This document shows positions 1 to 8,999 of a DNA stretch of 64,000 bases, piece by piece. The notes under the pieces were generated by a model, which was given only the letters and a program-made list of their open reading frames with translations, did no database searches and was not told where the DNA came from. Source of the stretch: Jaenimonas drosophilae (taxonomy: Eukaryota > Euglenozoa > Kinetoplastea > Trypanosomatida > Trypanosomatidae); the NCBI GenBank assembly GCA_030849065.1, contig JASAON010001620.1, positions 1-64,000 of the forward strand, given 5' to 3'. The translations under genes were made by a program, and so were the position numbers. Numbering within the stretch: the stretch's first letter is position 1; the number at the start of each line of letters is the position of its first letter.

Positions 1-46
1 CCAGGCCAAGAAGAAGAAGAACATGATCCGCCGCCGCCGCCGTTAA
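1..46 (+). CDS. C-terminal fragment of a plus-strand gene with a basic tail (partial)
   Basis: Reading from base 2, the plus strand encodes a short peptide that ends in QAKKKKNMIRRRRR and a TAA stop at 44-46. A run of lysines followed by five arginines at the very end is typical of ribosomal or other RNA-binding proteins, but too little is present to name a family. It matters because it is the only convincing coding sequence on the plus strand of the window. Its end faces the end of the minus-strand genes, so the interval that follows is a convergent strand switch. A chance open stretch of 14 codons cannot be excluded. Confidence 0.5.
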   Translation, partial: QAKKKKNMIRRRRR

Positions 47-464
47 TGCTCTGACGAAAATTGATTTGTTTTTTCTTTCTTAATCACCCGTCCGTACCAT
101 TCATACAATCTGCGAAAAGCGCAAAATCCTGTCACAACCCCTCAAAAAAAACTTTTTTCACGCAAACTCTTCCAACCCCCTCCATCTTTGAAAGGCATGC
201 AAACATAGCAGCCGCGGGGCCAAATCACCCCGGCGGTGGCGCCGGCCCACTTCGGGTCCGGCGCAACCCCCCCCCCCCCAATAGCACGGGCGCCAGCCCC
301 GATGCGCCTCGGGGGGGGGCGCTTAGCCCCCCTCGGCCAATGGGGCAAACCGCTTAAGGGGGTGAAAGGGGGAGGGGGGCGGTGGTTAAAACAACTGCGG
401 CGGCTGGCCGATTTGAAAGACAGATGAGGGGTTACATCATGTTCGAGGGCTGCTTCAATGTGAT
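47..464. other. Convergent strand-switch region with G/C homopolymer tracts
   Basis: No gene is visible here. The plus-strand gene ends at 46 and the minus-strand gene ends at 465, so two polycistronic units converge. The interval holds a run of 13 C at 267-279, 9 G at 311-319, and G-runs at 358-362, 368-372 and 374-379, which could form a G-quadruplex on the plus strand. An imperfect inverted repeat has arms at 239-245 and 258-264. In kinetoplastids, convergent regions are transcription termination zones, often marked by base J and histone H3V. That role is inferred from position only. Confidence 0.6.
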
Positions 465-1094
465 TCACCACTTTGGGACGGTTTCATTGGCGGCCCCCTC
501 CCTGCGCCCGGTGTCAGGCGCCGATCCTCCGACAAGTCCGGCCATCCTGAGACGGTCCCGCATCGTAGCTCCAGCGGGGTGTTGGAGCCCCCGCGCGGCT
601 TCTGCCTCCGCCTGATTTCGCTGATGGCTCTCCAGCACCTTACGATGGGCCTCGGATGGTGGGTCGCTTGCGCCTGTCTTCGATTGTGAGGCGGGACCTC
701 CGCTGGTTGTGTCGAAGGACACCTTGCTTGGCTTGTGGGCCAATGTGAAAAGAAGAGCAGCAAAGTTCTCCGCCGCGTGGTCGCATCGGGACAAAGACTG
801 CGTCATTGTGTGTTGTCCTTTCGAGGATTCCATCTTGCGCAGGTCATCCACGGAGGGACAGGCCGTTGCCACCATTTTGCAGCGCAGTTCGCAGGTCTGC
901 ATATCTTCGTTGCGTCTTCCCTCAGCCACAGAGTGAAACACCCCCTCCCACCCACGCGGTGCTCGGCTTGCGTTATCGACGACTCGCTGCGTTCGTTCAA
1001 AGCATAGCTTTGTGCAGTCTTGGCACATCGCGACGATGTCAGACAGGGAAACTTCCTTTCCCGAGACTGAATCACGATCAACTCGCAATGTCAT
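465..1094 (-). CDS. Hypothetical Cys-containing protein, last gene of the minus-strand unit
   Basis: A 209-residue protein of unknown function. Codon use looks like real coding sequence, and a pyrimidine-rich stretch ending in TGTATGTAG lies just upstream of the ATG. The N-terminal half has clustered cysteines: C-x2-C-x3-C near residue 24 (CQDCTKLC) and C-x3-C-x6-C near residue 68 (CELRCKMVATAC), then another Cys near 100. These could bind metal or form disulfides in a small helical bundle. The C-terminal half is Ala/Gly/Ser-rich and probably disordered. No signal peptide or membrane segment is evident. It ends in TGA directly beside the G/C-rich strand switch. I do not recognise the family. 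Confidence 0.6.
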   Translation of the reverse strand: MTLRVDRDSVSGKEVSLSDIVAMCQDCTKLCFERTQRVVDNASRAPRGWEGVFHSVAEGRRNEDMQTCELRCKMVATACPSVDDLRKMESSKGQHTMTQSLSRCDHAAENFAALLFTLAHKPSKVSFDTTSGGPASQSKTGASDPPSEAHRKVLESHQRNQAEAEAARGLQHPAGATMRDRLRMAGLVGGSAPDTGRREGAANETVPKW

Positions 1095-1260
1095 GATGGT
1101 GCTACCTTCAACTACATACAGCTCAGTTAGAATAAAGAAGAGTCATATCTTGCGGTGCACACAAAGAACAATGAATGTGTTTGGTTCGACCATCATGCCA
1201 TCATAGCCATGGCTGTATAGGTATAGTAATGAGAAACCAAAATAACTCAATCAGGGTCAC

Positions 1261-1575
1261 TTAGTCGAAGAGACCGAAGCCCATCTCGTCATCCTCCTCC
1301 TCCTCAGCAGCCTCGGCCTTCTTCTCGGCAGCAGGGGCGGCACCACCAGCGACGGCGGCGGCGGGGGCAGCGGCACCAGAGCCGCAGCCAACAAGCTTAG
1401 CCTTGCCTTCCTTGCAGAGGTCGTCGAAGTTCTTACCCTGAAGCTCAGCAAACAGGGCCTCGACGCGAGCGGAGTCCACAGACACGCCGCCGGCCTTGAG
1501 CACGGCCTGCACGTCGGCAGCGGAGGGGGTCTTCCCAGAGAGGGCGACCAGGGCGTAAGCCGCAAGATACTTCAT
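1261..1575 (-). CDS. RPLP2: 60S acidic ribosomal protein P2, copy 1
   Basis: A 104-residue P2 stalk protein. It starts MKYLAAYALVALSG, as eukaryotic P2 does, then has an Ala-rich hinge (about residues 68-85), an acidic stretch and the invariant tail DDEMGFGLFD. P2 pairs with P1 on the P0 stalk of the large ribosomal subunit and recruits elongation factors through this tail. It is nearly identical to the copy at 1763-2077; one visible difference is Val instead of Ala in the hinge. The start is fixed by a pyrimidine tract and CAG eight bases before the ATG; a longer upstream reading frame is just that tract being translated. The flanks of the two copies differ. Confidence 0.96.
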   Translation of the reverse strand: MKYLAAYALVALSGKTPSAADVQAVLKAGGVSVDSARVEALFAELQGKNFDDLCKEGKAKLVGCGSGAAAPAAAVAGGAAPAAEKKAEAAEEEEDDEMGFGLFD

Positions 1576-1582
1576 TCTTGAC

Positions 1583-1628
1583 CTGTAAGTAAAGAGGCAC
1601 AATGAGAGAGAGAAGAAAGAAGGAAAAA
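1583..1628 (-). promoter_or_regulatory. Predicted trans-splice acceptor and pyrimidine tract for P2 copy 1
   Basis: On the minus strand a long C/T run ends in TTTACTTACAG, followed after a few bases by the ATG of P2 copy 1. This is the expected arrangement for spliced-leader addition. The AG maps to 1583-1584. Confidence 0.8.
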
Positions 1629-1762
1629 TGCACCAATATCTAGACGCAGCAACCGATAGTCTGAGAATGTCATTATGCTGAATAGCCAATAACGCCAACA
1701 TCAACATTAGGTATGTGGAACAAGAGAGAAATAAACGACGACTGGTGGCATCCAATCATGGC

Positions 1763-2077
1763 TTAGTCGAAGAGACCGAAGCCCATCTCGTCATCCTCCT
1801 CCTCCTCGGCAGCCTCGGCCTTCTTCTCGGCAGCAGGGGCGGCACCGCCAGCGGCGGCGGCGGCGGGGGCAGCGGCACCAGAGCCGCAGCCAACAAGCTT
1901 AGCCTTGCCTTCCTTGCAGAGGTCGTCGAAGTTCTTACCCTGAAGCTCAGCAAACAGGGCCTCGACGCGAGCGGAGTCCACAGACACGCCGCCGGCCTTG
2001 AGCACGGCCTGCACGTCGGCAGCGGAGGGGGTCTTCCCAGAGAGGGCGACCAAAGCGTAAGCCGCAAGATACTTCAT
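1763..2077 (-). CDS. RPLP2: 60S acidic ribosomal protein P2, copy 2
   Basis: A second 104-residue P2 gene, in tandem and the same orientation as copy 1. It has the same MKYLAAY start, Ala-rich hinge and DDEMGFGLFD tail. The coding sequences are almost identical, while the 5' and 3' flanking sequences have diverged. This suggests an old tandem duplication kept alike by gene conversion or strong selection. It has its own pyrimidine tract and an acceptor ending GTGGTAG thirteen bases before the ATG, so each copy should produce its own mRNA. Two P2 genes are common in trypanosomatids, which need high dosage of stalk proteins without transcriptional control. Confidence 0.96.
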   Translation of the reverse strand: MKYLAAYALVALSGKTPSAADVQAVLKAGGVSVDSARVEALFAELQGKNFDDLCKEGKAKLVGCGSGAAAPAAAAAGGAAPAAEKKAEAAEEEEDDEMGFGLFD

Positions 2078-2089
2078 GATGGATGAGAC

Positions 2090-2130
2090 CTACCACATTC
2101 CGAAGACGCACAGAGAGAGGAGAGACGGTG
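2090..2130 (-). promoter_or_regulatory. Predicted trans-splice acceptor and pyrimidine tract for P2 copy 2
   Basis: The minus strand shows a C/T-rich run (complement of 2101-2130), then GGTAG with the AG at 2090-2091, just ahead of the copy 2 ATG. It is unrelated in sequence to the copy 1 acceptor region. Confidence 0.75.
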
Positions 2131-2257
2131 AATTGGTGTTGACGGAGCAAATTATGGCGGTATTGTTGCCACACGTGGCAGATACGCACATGAACGGTTG
2201 AAGTGTGGTGTCGTCCGTCACACTGCTATTACAGGAGATCATCATGAACACAACTCC

Positions 2258-5200
2258 TCATTGAATCCTCTGCACTCGCAGGAGGAGGTTTCGTATTGCC
2301 TCGTCCGTGTAGGGCAGTGTAGGTAGTCCTTCACTGGCAAAGAGGGTGTTGAACTTGTGGGCGATGGTGCCGAGAGATGCCTTGGAGGGTCTTCCTGAAA
2401 ACCGGAAATCGACCGCACCGTTAAATGTCTTGAGGGCACCGGCGGAATCAAAGGAGCCGAGGGCGATTTCTGTGTAGCGTTGAGCAGCTGCCAGAATACC
2501 TGCGCGAACTGGCCCACTCAGGTTGAGGTATCTCCCAACCACCTCCCCATCACACACATTTTGCGAAGTCGTCTTGCTTTGGTCCTCCCCCATCTGGTGT
2601 GGTTGCGGAATCAGCCTGCTCGACGCGCTTCCATAGGTCCCGAAATAAACATCCAATGGCGCAGAAGAGTCATGATGGTGTCCTGAACGGTTTCGACCAG
2701 CGGGGGTTCGGTGAGCTCGATCGGCACTCTCTGTACTCCCGGGGCTTGGAATGATGTGGCGGAAGTCGTGCTGCCCACTGGTGAAGACAGAGCGATGAAC
2801 TTGGTCAAAGAACCAACCATTGGGCTGCACGTGATCGAGCACCGCCAGCTCAATCGCACGGAGACAGAGGTAAGTGGCATTGGCAATGGGGGTGATCATG
2901 CCAAAGGATCCATGAGCGGTACCATAGACAACCTGTGGGCCAGTGAGCCCCCCGAGCAAAGACTTGACCGACGGAACGGAGTCGCTTGTTAGGGCCCCTT
3001 GTGAGAAGCTTCCGCGTTGCATCGAGGTCACCAAGTCGCCCATGTTGCATTGAGCAATGGTGTTCAACCGGTGGCGAGGGACGTCGTTGGCTGCCGCGTG
3101 TGCCCCTTCTGGGTGCGCGATGGGAGGGCACTCCTCCATTCGAAGGCATAGGAAATTGAACCGATCATCACACATGCACAAGTCGGTGTCGGAGAGCAGG
3201 ACCCCATCCATCACACTCCGCAGGGACGACTCCCGCGCCATGACGGAAATACCACCTTGCAGCTGATCCACGGAGAGGAAGAAGGCACTGTGCCGGGCGT
3301 CGAGCGCGACGACAGATGACCGATGAACGTCGGGAGAGAAGAGGGGAATGAGCTTCGTCACCGTGACACCAATGCGGTAGCGCTCCTCGCGCACGAACTT
3401 GGCATCCACGGCGTTCCAGTTGTAAATCACCACACAACCACAAATGCCAACGGCCACCCGCCCAGGGAAGTTGGGCACCGGACAGCAGCACTGAATCGCC
3501 CCACTCGTGTCGTCGCTGGAGATAAGTTGCATCTGCTGTGTCGTGTCGTCAAGGGAGTACCAGGCAATCCGGCTTGACCGGGATTTCTGTTCATCAGGGA
3601 AGACGAAGGATGAGCCAATCAGGACCACAAAGTTTGTGAGACTGCCCAACTCCGGCACCCTCTCCCCTGGGTCCGACCTGTTCACCCCTCCCAGGTCCAG
3701 TGGCTCAATGAAGACACAACGCTCATTTTCAAGTAGCAGATGTCGGCTGCTGCGCTCCTTCGAACCAGTGAGAACCTTCCATGGTGTTTCCAATGAATTT
3801 GCCGAGAAGAAGGCAATCTCATCCTGCTGTGAACGTCGCAGAGAAGCAACCACACCACCCCAACACGAGATGTACCTGACATGGGTGACGGTGAACCCGA
3901 GGTTGGTGAAGCGGCTGCTCACCTTTTGCACCTTATCCAGTGAGCCAAGGACAATGGAGTTCTCCCGCTGGGAGAGGAAGGCGAAGAGGTGCGGGTTCAG
4001 CTGTCCGCAGGCGACCACACCGCAGAGACTCAGTCCCGTCACCTGAAAGCCGTGCTGTGAGGGCATGATGATGAGTGGTGCATCCCCCATGGCTAAGACA
4101 ATGTCCCCCAGGACGCGGAGCTCCACAGGTGTGTGCATGAGCTTCATCCCACGATCTGTCAATCCAGAGCTCAGCATGCCATCCAGAGGGGTATCAATCA
4201 GGAAGCCATCCAAAGTTCCGATAAAAACTGTTTCAATGTGGGAGAAGGAGCTCGTGATGCTGCAAACCGACGTGGGTACAGATTCAAGCATCAGCCGTCG
4301 TAGGCATGTGCCGGTCGCGAAGTCCACCACGCACAGAATGTTGTTCCAGGTTCCATATGCGTAAGACGCACTTGTCAAGAATTCTAAGCACGAGATGCAC
4401 CCATCCACCTGAGCGGTCCTCAGTGGACGGCCATCACGCACGGCGAAGATGTGGTTATTCTCGTCAGAGAAGACGGCGCAATCGCCAACAAAGGCAGCAT
4501 GCAGTATTTGCCCTTCCATTTGGATGTGAATGGTTTCCTTGTACACGACGCCATCCCCACGAGCCTCAACAACCTCCACACCGCGGTTGTGCGCCACCAT
4601 GTAGAGATCACCACTGTGTTGATGCAGCCCAATGAGCTTCACGCGTGGGGCCATCAGGGCAGGGACGTCCTTCACCTTCACCTCACGAAAGGACGGGCGA
4701 TCGGACCACTGTGTGAGAAAGAGACGGCAGGTACCACAGAGCTGCGTAATGATGAGATGGCCGGCGGCAAAAAGCTGCGATGCGCCGTGTGGTAGGCTAA
4801 CGGAGCACCTCTCCACGACACTTGCTGCGGAGCTCACCAGCATGAGCCCTCCGCGACGGCCGATTCCAGTGCTTGCCACGACGCTGGTGATGGAGTTGCG
4901 GCTCATGGTGCACATATCCACTACGGGGCCAAAGTGGGTACCGAGACTCGTTGCCGTCTCACTCTTCATGTTGTAGATGCAGTTGTCGTCGAAGCGGGAG
5001 GCCAGAATCAAGAGTGAAGGCTTGACGACAGCAACCGCAGATGGAAGAGTTGGTAGTCGAGTGGTCCTGAGTTCCATCTTTACGCTAACGACCGGTGTCT
5101 TGATTTCCTTCACAGAAATCTGCACAACGGTGCCATCGGTATAGCATGTCAGCAAATCATTCGGCTTGGTGAAGCACACACAAATCGTCTCACGTGCTAC

Positions 5201-6193
5201 ACCATGTGTGAAGGGCAGCTCATGTGTGATGGTCTTCTTCTTACGATGTGATGAAGACGTCACGAGGGAAATCAAATGGCCTCCAACCACAAACACTCCA
5301 GCGGGTGAAACCGCCAGCTTCGCGGCTGATCCCTCAACATTCTCCTGCAGCAGCGTGCGCTGCGTGAGTCGGTTCTCGGACCATGCACATGTATCATCCA
5401 GGAATAGAAAAGGCTTTGGATTCAGGAGCTGGTGACTGCTTTCTTTGGTGGAGAAGGCGTAGCTAGAGACGTGGGACTTGGAGTGTGCATCCGCGTAGAG
5501 GACGTAAAAGGGCAGATCCGTGCTACCATCAGGAGATGAAGGAAGGCCAAAGGCGAAGTCTCTCACGTCGTACTCAGTAGCGTCAAAAGTGGTTCTACTA
5601 TACACGGCTCCCTGGCGCTGGGCGGACAGGGCCTTTAAAGGAGGGTAGTCCCACGCCCAGTTGCGATCACCGCCACATTCTGCGTCGCCCTCAGTAGGAT
5701 AGATGGCAGCGAGGACGTCCAGCATGTACACCTCACCACACGAGATGCAAAATGCAATGAAGGGAGTCGAGCTGCGGCTGTGGTTGGTGGTGCTGCAGAG
5801 ATGAACCTCACCAGGATGTACTTGATAGCGAGAGTGATCAATATTGTGGTGGTACAGCGGCACCATCACCATCTCACCCGTCTCTGGATGCAGGGCGAAG
5901 CAAACCAGGGAGACCTCCTGTCGAATGGAACACAGAAACAGAATGTGGCGCAAGAGTTGCTTCGTGATGGGATCGTACACGGCGACTGTCTCGGCATACT
6001 TGAGTGTGGCAGCCAATGCAAACTCCTTTACAATGGAGGCATCTGTGGTCTCTTTGCCCGCGCCGCAGGAGACGAGTGTGATCTTGTTAATGCCGCATAG
6101 AACTGCATGGGTGGTGTCTGGGGAAACAAATTGCCCAACACCGCAGTTGAAGTAGGAAGATGCCGGTTTACTAACCGAGGCTATGAAAGGCAT
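2258..6193 (-). CDS. DDB1: DDB1-like protein (DDB1/CPSF160/SF3B3 beta-propeller family)
   Basis: A 1311-residue protein with the long, low-identity beta-propeller body of the DDB1, CPSF160 and SF3B3 family. The clearest homology is the C-terminal CPSF_A region: GDLVTSMQRGSF, then VVYGTAHGSFGMITP, a helical segment, CDGEVVGRYLNLSG and a final helix ending LLLRVQRIQ. That ending fits DDB1 (which ends in a similar TRIH-type helix) better than SF3B3. DDB1 is the adaptor of CUL4 ubiquitin ligases and acts in nucleotide excision repair. It is somewhat longer than human DDB1 (about 1140 residues). The start is the ATG at 6191-6193, directly after a strong trans-splice acceptor; an apparent N-terminal extension of 23 hydrophobic residues is the pyrimidine tract. 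SF3B3 or CPSF160 remain possible. Confidence 0.65.
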   Translation of the reverse strand: MPFIASVSKPASSYFNCGVGQFVSPDTTHAVLCGINKITLVSCGAGKETTDASIVKEFALAATLKYAETVAVYDPITKQLLRHILFLCSIRQEVSLVCFALHPETGEMVMVPLYHHNIDHSRYQVHPGEVHLCSTTNHSRSSTPFIAFCISCGEVYMLDVLAAIYPTEGDAECGGDRNWAWDYPPLKALSAQRQGAVYSRTTFDATEYDVRDFAFGLPSSPDGSTDLPFYVLYADAHSKSHVSSYAFSTKESSHQLLNPKPFLFLDDTCAWSENRLTQRTLLQENVEGSAAKLAVSPAGVFVVGGHLISLVTSSSHRKKKTITHELPFTHGVARETICVCFTKPNDLLTCYTDGTVVQISVKEIKTPVVSVKMELRTTRLPTLPSAVAVVKPSLLILASRFDDNCIYNMKSETATSLGTHFGPVVDMCTMSRNSITSVVASTGIGRRGGLMLVSSAASVVERCSVSLPHGASQLFAAGHLIITQLCGTCRLFLTQWSDRPSFREVKVKDVPALMAPRVKLIGLHQHSGDLYMVAHNRGVEVVEARGDGVVYKETIHIQMEGQILHAAFVGDCAVFSDENNHIFAVRDGRPLRTAQVDGCISCLEFLTSASYAYGTWNNILCVVDFATGTCLRRLMLESVPTSVCSITSSFSHIETVFIGTLDGFLIDTPLDGMLSSGLTDRGMKLMHTPVELRVLGDIVLAMGDAPLIIMPSQHGFQVTGLSLCGVVACGQLNPHLFAFLSQRENSIVLGSLDKVQKVSSRFTNLGFTVTHVRYISCWGGVVASLRRSQQDEIAFFSANSLETPWKVLTGSKERSSRHLLLENERCVFIEPLDLGGVNRSDPGERVPELGSLTNFVVLIGSSFVFPDEQKSRSSRIAWYSLDDTTQQMQLISSDDTSGAIQCCCPVPNFPGRVAVGICGCVVIYNWNAVDAKFVREERYRIGVTVTKLIPLFSPDVHRSSVVALDARHSAFFLSVDQLQGGISVMARESSLRSVMDGVLLSDTDLCMCDDRFNFLCLRMEECPPIAHPEGAHAAANDVPRHRLNTIAQCNMGDLVTSMQRGSFSQGALTSDSVPSVKSLLGGLTGPQVVYGTAHGSFGMITPIANATYLCLRAIELAVLDHVQPNGWFFDQVHRSVFTSGQHDFRHIIPSPGSTESADRAHRTPAGRNRSGHHHDSSAPLDVYFGTYGSASSRLIPQPHQMGEDQSKTTSQNVCDGEVVGRYLNLSGPVRAGILAAAQRYTEIALGSFDSAGALKTFNGAVDFRFSGRPSKASLGTIAHKFNTLFASEGLPTLPYTDEAIRNLLLRVQRIQ

Positions 6194-6199
6194 CTCAAC

Positions 6200-6234
6200 C
6201 TGATGGAATAAGAAAACAACAACGAAAGAGAATA
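6200..6234 (-). promoter_or_regulatory. Predicted trans-splice acceptor for the DDB1-like gene
   Basis: A T-rich pyrimidine tract on the minus strand ends in TTCCATCAG, seven bases before the ATG of the DDB1-like gene. The AG maps to 6200-6201. It rules out the upstream in-frame start. Confidence 0.8.
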
Positions 6235-6374
6235 TACAGTGTTTAGCAGACTGCAGCAGCACTTGTGCCGAGTACAGACCACAACTATCTTCCCTCTCGC
6301 GACATGGGCAATCTCACGCCACCAATTAGAAGAAAAAAACAGCGTACCCAACTAATAATCGTCATGGCTAGTCT

Positions 6375-8714
6375 TCAGTGGCCCTCGCAGCAATCCAGTA
6401 CTGTCACATCATCGGGCACTTTGGGTTTAACGAAGCACTCAATCAACCTTGACGGGCAGCGCACTCGCGACAGGAGTTCGCCAATGAGCTTCAGAAGCTT
6501 GTGTGGCAGTGATACCTCAGTCGGTGCCTGTTTGTAGCCGCTCGTTGCCGCTGATCCAGCTGCGAAGAACGTTTTACCAAAGCTGTTGTACTGCGCATCG
6601 GTCCGTACGTCAAAAATGGTGAACATGCACGCTTCCTTGTCCTTTGTTATGTCAATTTGTGCGTGTGTGGGGGATTTGGAGTAGCACAACACGTTCACGT
6701 GAAGGTCCCACTGCTCCTGCTCCGACGCTGGTCCATGAACCCCTCCTCCCGTGATGGGGGAGAAATCGGGGTCGGAGTCCTCCTCCAGGTGGAAGGACAC
6801 CTGGTAGGACCCGTTAGAGAAGCGTGCCGCCATAGCTACCCCGCTGCTGTTGCCGGCACGATGGTCCTTGAAGAGCTCCTGCAATGGATAGGTCACGGCC
6901 TCCTTGACGAAGAGGGGTCCCTCCGGGTGGGAGGGGCCTTTATACAGCTTCTTGGAGCTCCTGAGCTGATGCAGCAAATGGGGCGTGAAGATGAGCAGAT
7001 GGCGAGGATCGGAGAGACTCTTGGTGGTGAAGGGTCGAAGATACCGGATGATGCCAAGCCGCTTCTGGGCTGCGCAGGAAATGAGTTTGTTCGAGTCAAA
7101 CTGGGGTACGTCGGAGTTGCGATCCATGGAGAAGAGGTAGCGCTCATCCACGTATCCACTACCGCCATGCTCTTCGCGCGTTCGATCAACGTAGTAGACC
7201 TCCATCTTCTTCCCATCTTCGCCGTCGCTGATGCGCATCTTGGTGAGGTCGTTGAAGACCATCACAGGGACAGATCGTCCATCACAACAGAGCATGAAGA
7301 GTGAACCGTAGGTGGGATCGAATAGGCTCATCGAGACGAACACCGACGGCTGCCGTGGCTTGCTCCGATGAGAGAGCTGACACCCTGCGAAGCAGAGGGG
7401 GTCGGCAAGAAATGGGCTTTCAAGAACTTGTTCAGCAGTGGGCCGAAGCGCGGGGTCGAGGGACAACATGGAGGCAATCAGTGACTTACACGACTCCGAA
7501 ACACTTGGGTGGTCGGGGAATGTGTAGTCCCCAATTCGAATTCGCTCATAGGTGCTCTCCTCATCGGAAGACCTAAAAGGTTGGAAGCCGTAGGCCAGAT
7601 TGAAGAAGACGACGCCCAAGCTCCAAATATCCACCTCGAGACCGTAATCACTACCCACCTTACGAGAGAGGAGAATCTCGGGGGCTACGTAGTGTGGTGT
7701 GCCGCAGCCCCCTCTGACGCGCCCGTGTGGGTATAAACAACGTTTGGCAAATCCGAAATCCCCCAGCTTGACGTTTCCTGCATAGTCCACCATGATGTTG
7801 CCCAGCTTAATGTCTCTATGAATGAAGTCGTGTTTATGCATATAATTCACGGCGCTACACAACTGGCGCATAATAAATCGAACCTCTGCCTCAGAAAAAT
7901 GTCTCTTACGGTCCAAGATGTGTTTCAGATTCTCGCTGATGCACCGCTCCAGTAAGACGAAGGTGTGCTTGTGTGTGTAAAAATAGCGGACGTACTTGAG
8001 AATGTTGGGATGGTTAAGTAGGCGGTGAATGGCGATCTCGTCAGGACAGCAGATTTCACCATTGATACGCATGGGTGCTTCAATAACCTTGCACGCGTAC
8101 GTTGCCTTGGAGATCATGTCGGTGCATTCAAAGACCATTCCGAAGCCCCCACCCCCGAGGAATGAGCGACACAAATGCCGAGTCAGGAGTCGTCCAGTGC
8201 TGGGGTCCACATCTTGAAGGATTAAGCTGCTCTCGCAGCATATGTCCTCTGATCGCCGCTCCGCAGAGGTTCGCTTCCCCTGATTCACGGCGGTGGCGTA
8301 GGCGTGGAGTTCTCTACTTCCGACCACAGATGTTGCCGGGCGCGGATGTTCGCATGGATTTGGCGGTAACGTCGAGTGACGGGCGGGTAGGTGAGCGGTT
8401 TCGGCGTTGGTGTCGTCATCAAACACATTTGGTCTACCCGATTGCCTGACTTGAGGGTGGTGGGATATGGGAGTACTGTGTAGTGATGGAGCCACGCGTA
8501 CATCGGAGTGGGCGGGTGGGGTACTCAAGCAGCGGCGCGCCACGGAGGGGTCACAATGAAGGCTGGGTGTGCCCGTCTGTACATAAGGAGATGGTGTGGG
8601 GCCCTCAGAGGGTACAGTTGCGGTGGCTACTTCACCACAGGGAGACACCGGAAGTTCCAACGCGCGGCAATCATCCTTCTCCATGCCTCTTTGTTTACCA
8701 AGGATCTCGTCCAT
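6375..8714 (-). CDS. Polo-like protein kinase
   Basis: A 779-residue Ser/Thr kinase. Residues 1-180 are Pro/Ser-rich and probably disordered. The kinase domain spans about 180-437: glycine loop LGGGGFGMVF (186-195), ATP-binding Lys209, HRD 299-301 in HRDIKLGN, DFG 319-321, and GTPHYVAPE in the activation segment ending at 346. These match the polo subfamily (LGKGGF, HRDLKLGN, CGTP). A polo box follows at about 465-560, with YGSLFMLCCDGRSV and VMVFNDLTKM; a second box, if present near 650-730, is divergent. PLKs act in basal body, flagellum and cytokinesis control in trypanosomatids. The long N-terminal extension and divergent second box suggest this is not the canonical trypanosomatid PLK. 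Confidence 0.8.
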   Translation of the reverse strand: MDEILGKQRGMEKDDCRALELPVSPCGEVATATVPSEGPTPSPYVQTGTPSLHCDPSVARRCLSTPPAHSDVRVAPSLHSTPISHHPQVRQSGRPNVFDDDTNAETAHLPARHSTLPPNPCEHPRPATSVVGSRELHAYATAVNQGKRTSAERRSEDICCESSLILQDVDPSTGRLLTRHLCRSFLGGGGFGMVFECTDMISKATYACKVIEAPMRINGEICCPDEIAIHRLLNHPNILKYVRYFYTHKHTFVLLERCISENLKHILDRKRHFSEAEVRFIMRQLCSAVNYMHKHDFIHRDIKLGNIMVDYAGNVKLGDFGFAKRCLYPHGRVRGGCGTPHYVAPEILLSRKVGSDYGLEVDIWSLGVVFFNLAYGFQPFRSSDEESTYERIRIGDYTFPDHPSVSESCKSLIASMLSLDPALRPTAEQVLESPFLADPLCFAGCQLSHRSKPRQPSVFVSMSLFDPTYGSLFMLCCDGRSVPVMVFNDLTKMRISDGEDGKKMEVYYVDRTREEHGGSGYVDERYLFSMDRNSDVPQFDSNKLISCAAQKRLGIIRYLRPFTTKSLSDPRHLLIFTPHLLHQLRSSKKLYKGPSHPEGPLFVKEAVTYPLQELFKDHRAGNSSGVAMAARFSNGSYQVSFHLEEDSDPDFSPITGGGVHGPASEQEQWDLHVNVLCYSKSPTHAQIDITKDKEACMFTIFDVRTDAQYNSFGKTFFAAGSAATSGYKQAPTEVSLPHKLLKLIGELLSRVRCPSRLIECFVKPKVPDDVTVLDCCEGH

Positions 8715-8999
8715 GTCCCACGCACCTTCAAAAAGTAATGCTACAGTGAAAAGAAGAAAACGAGATTGTGTAACACTTTACATAACACCTTCGTCACAAT
8801 GCGACAAGTTGATACTGTCAAGAACAAGTGTTTCTCCTTTTTTTTGTTTGGTGAACGTGGTTCCTATCTGATATTATCAAGTCCACATCCCCCAACTTTA
8901 GCACACTACTTCCTATCTTCAAATTGGTATAAAGCATGTGGTGACAACAGGCCTACACCACGCTTGTGGGTCATACCAACACCTCTCGCGCTGTGCATC

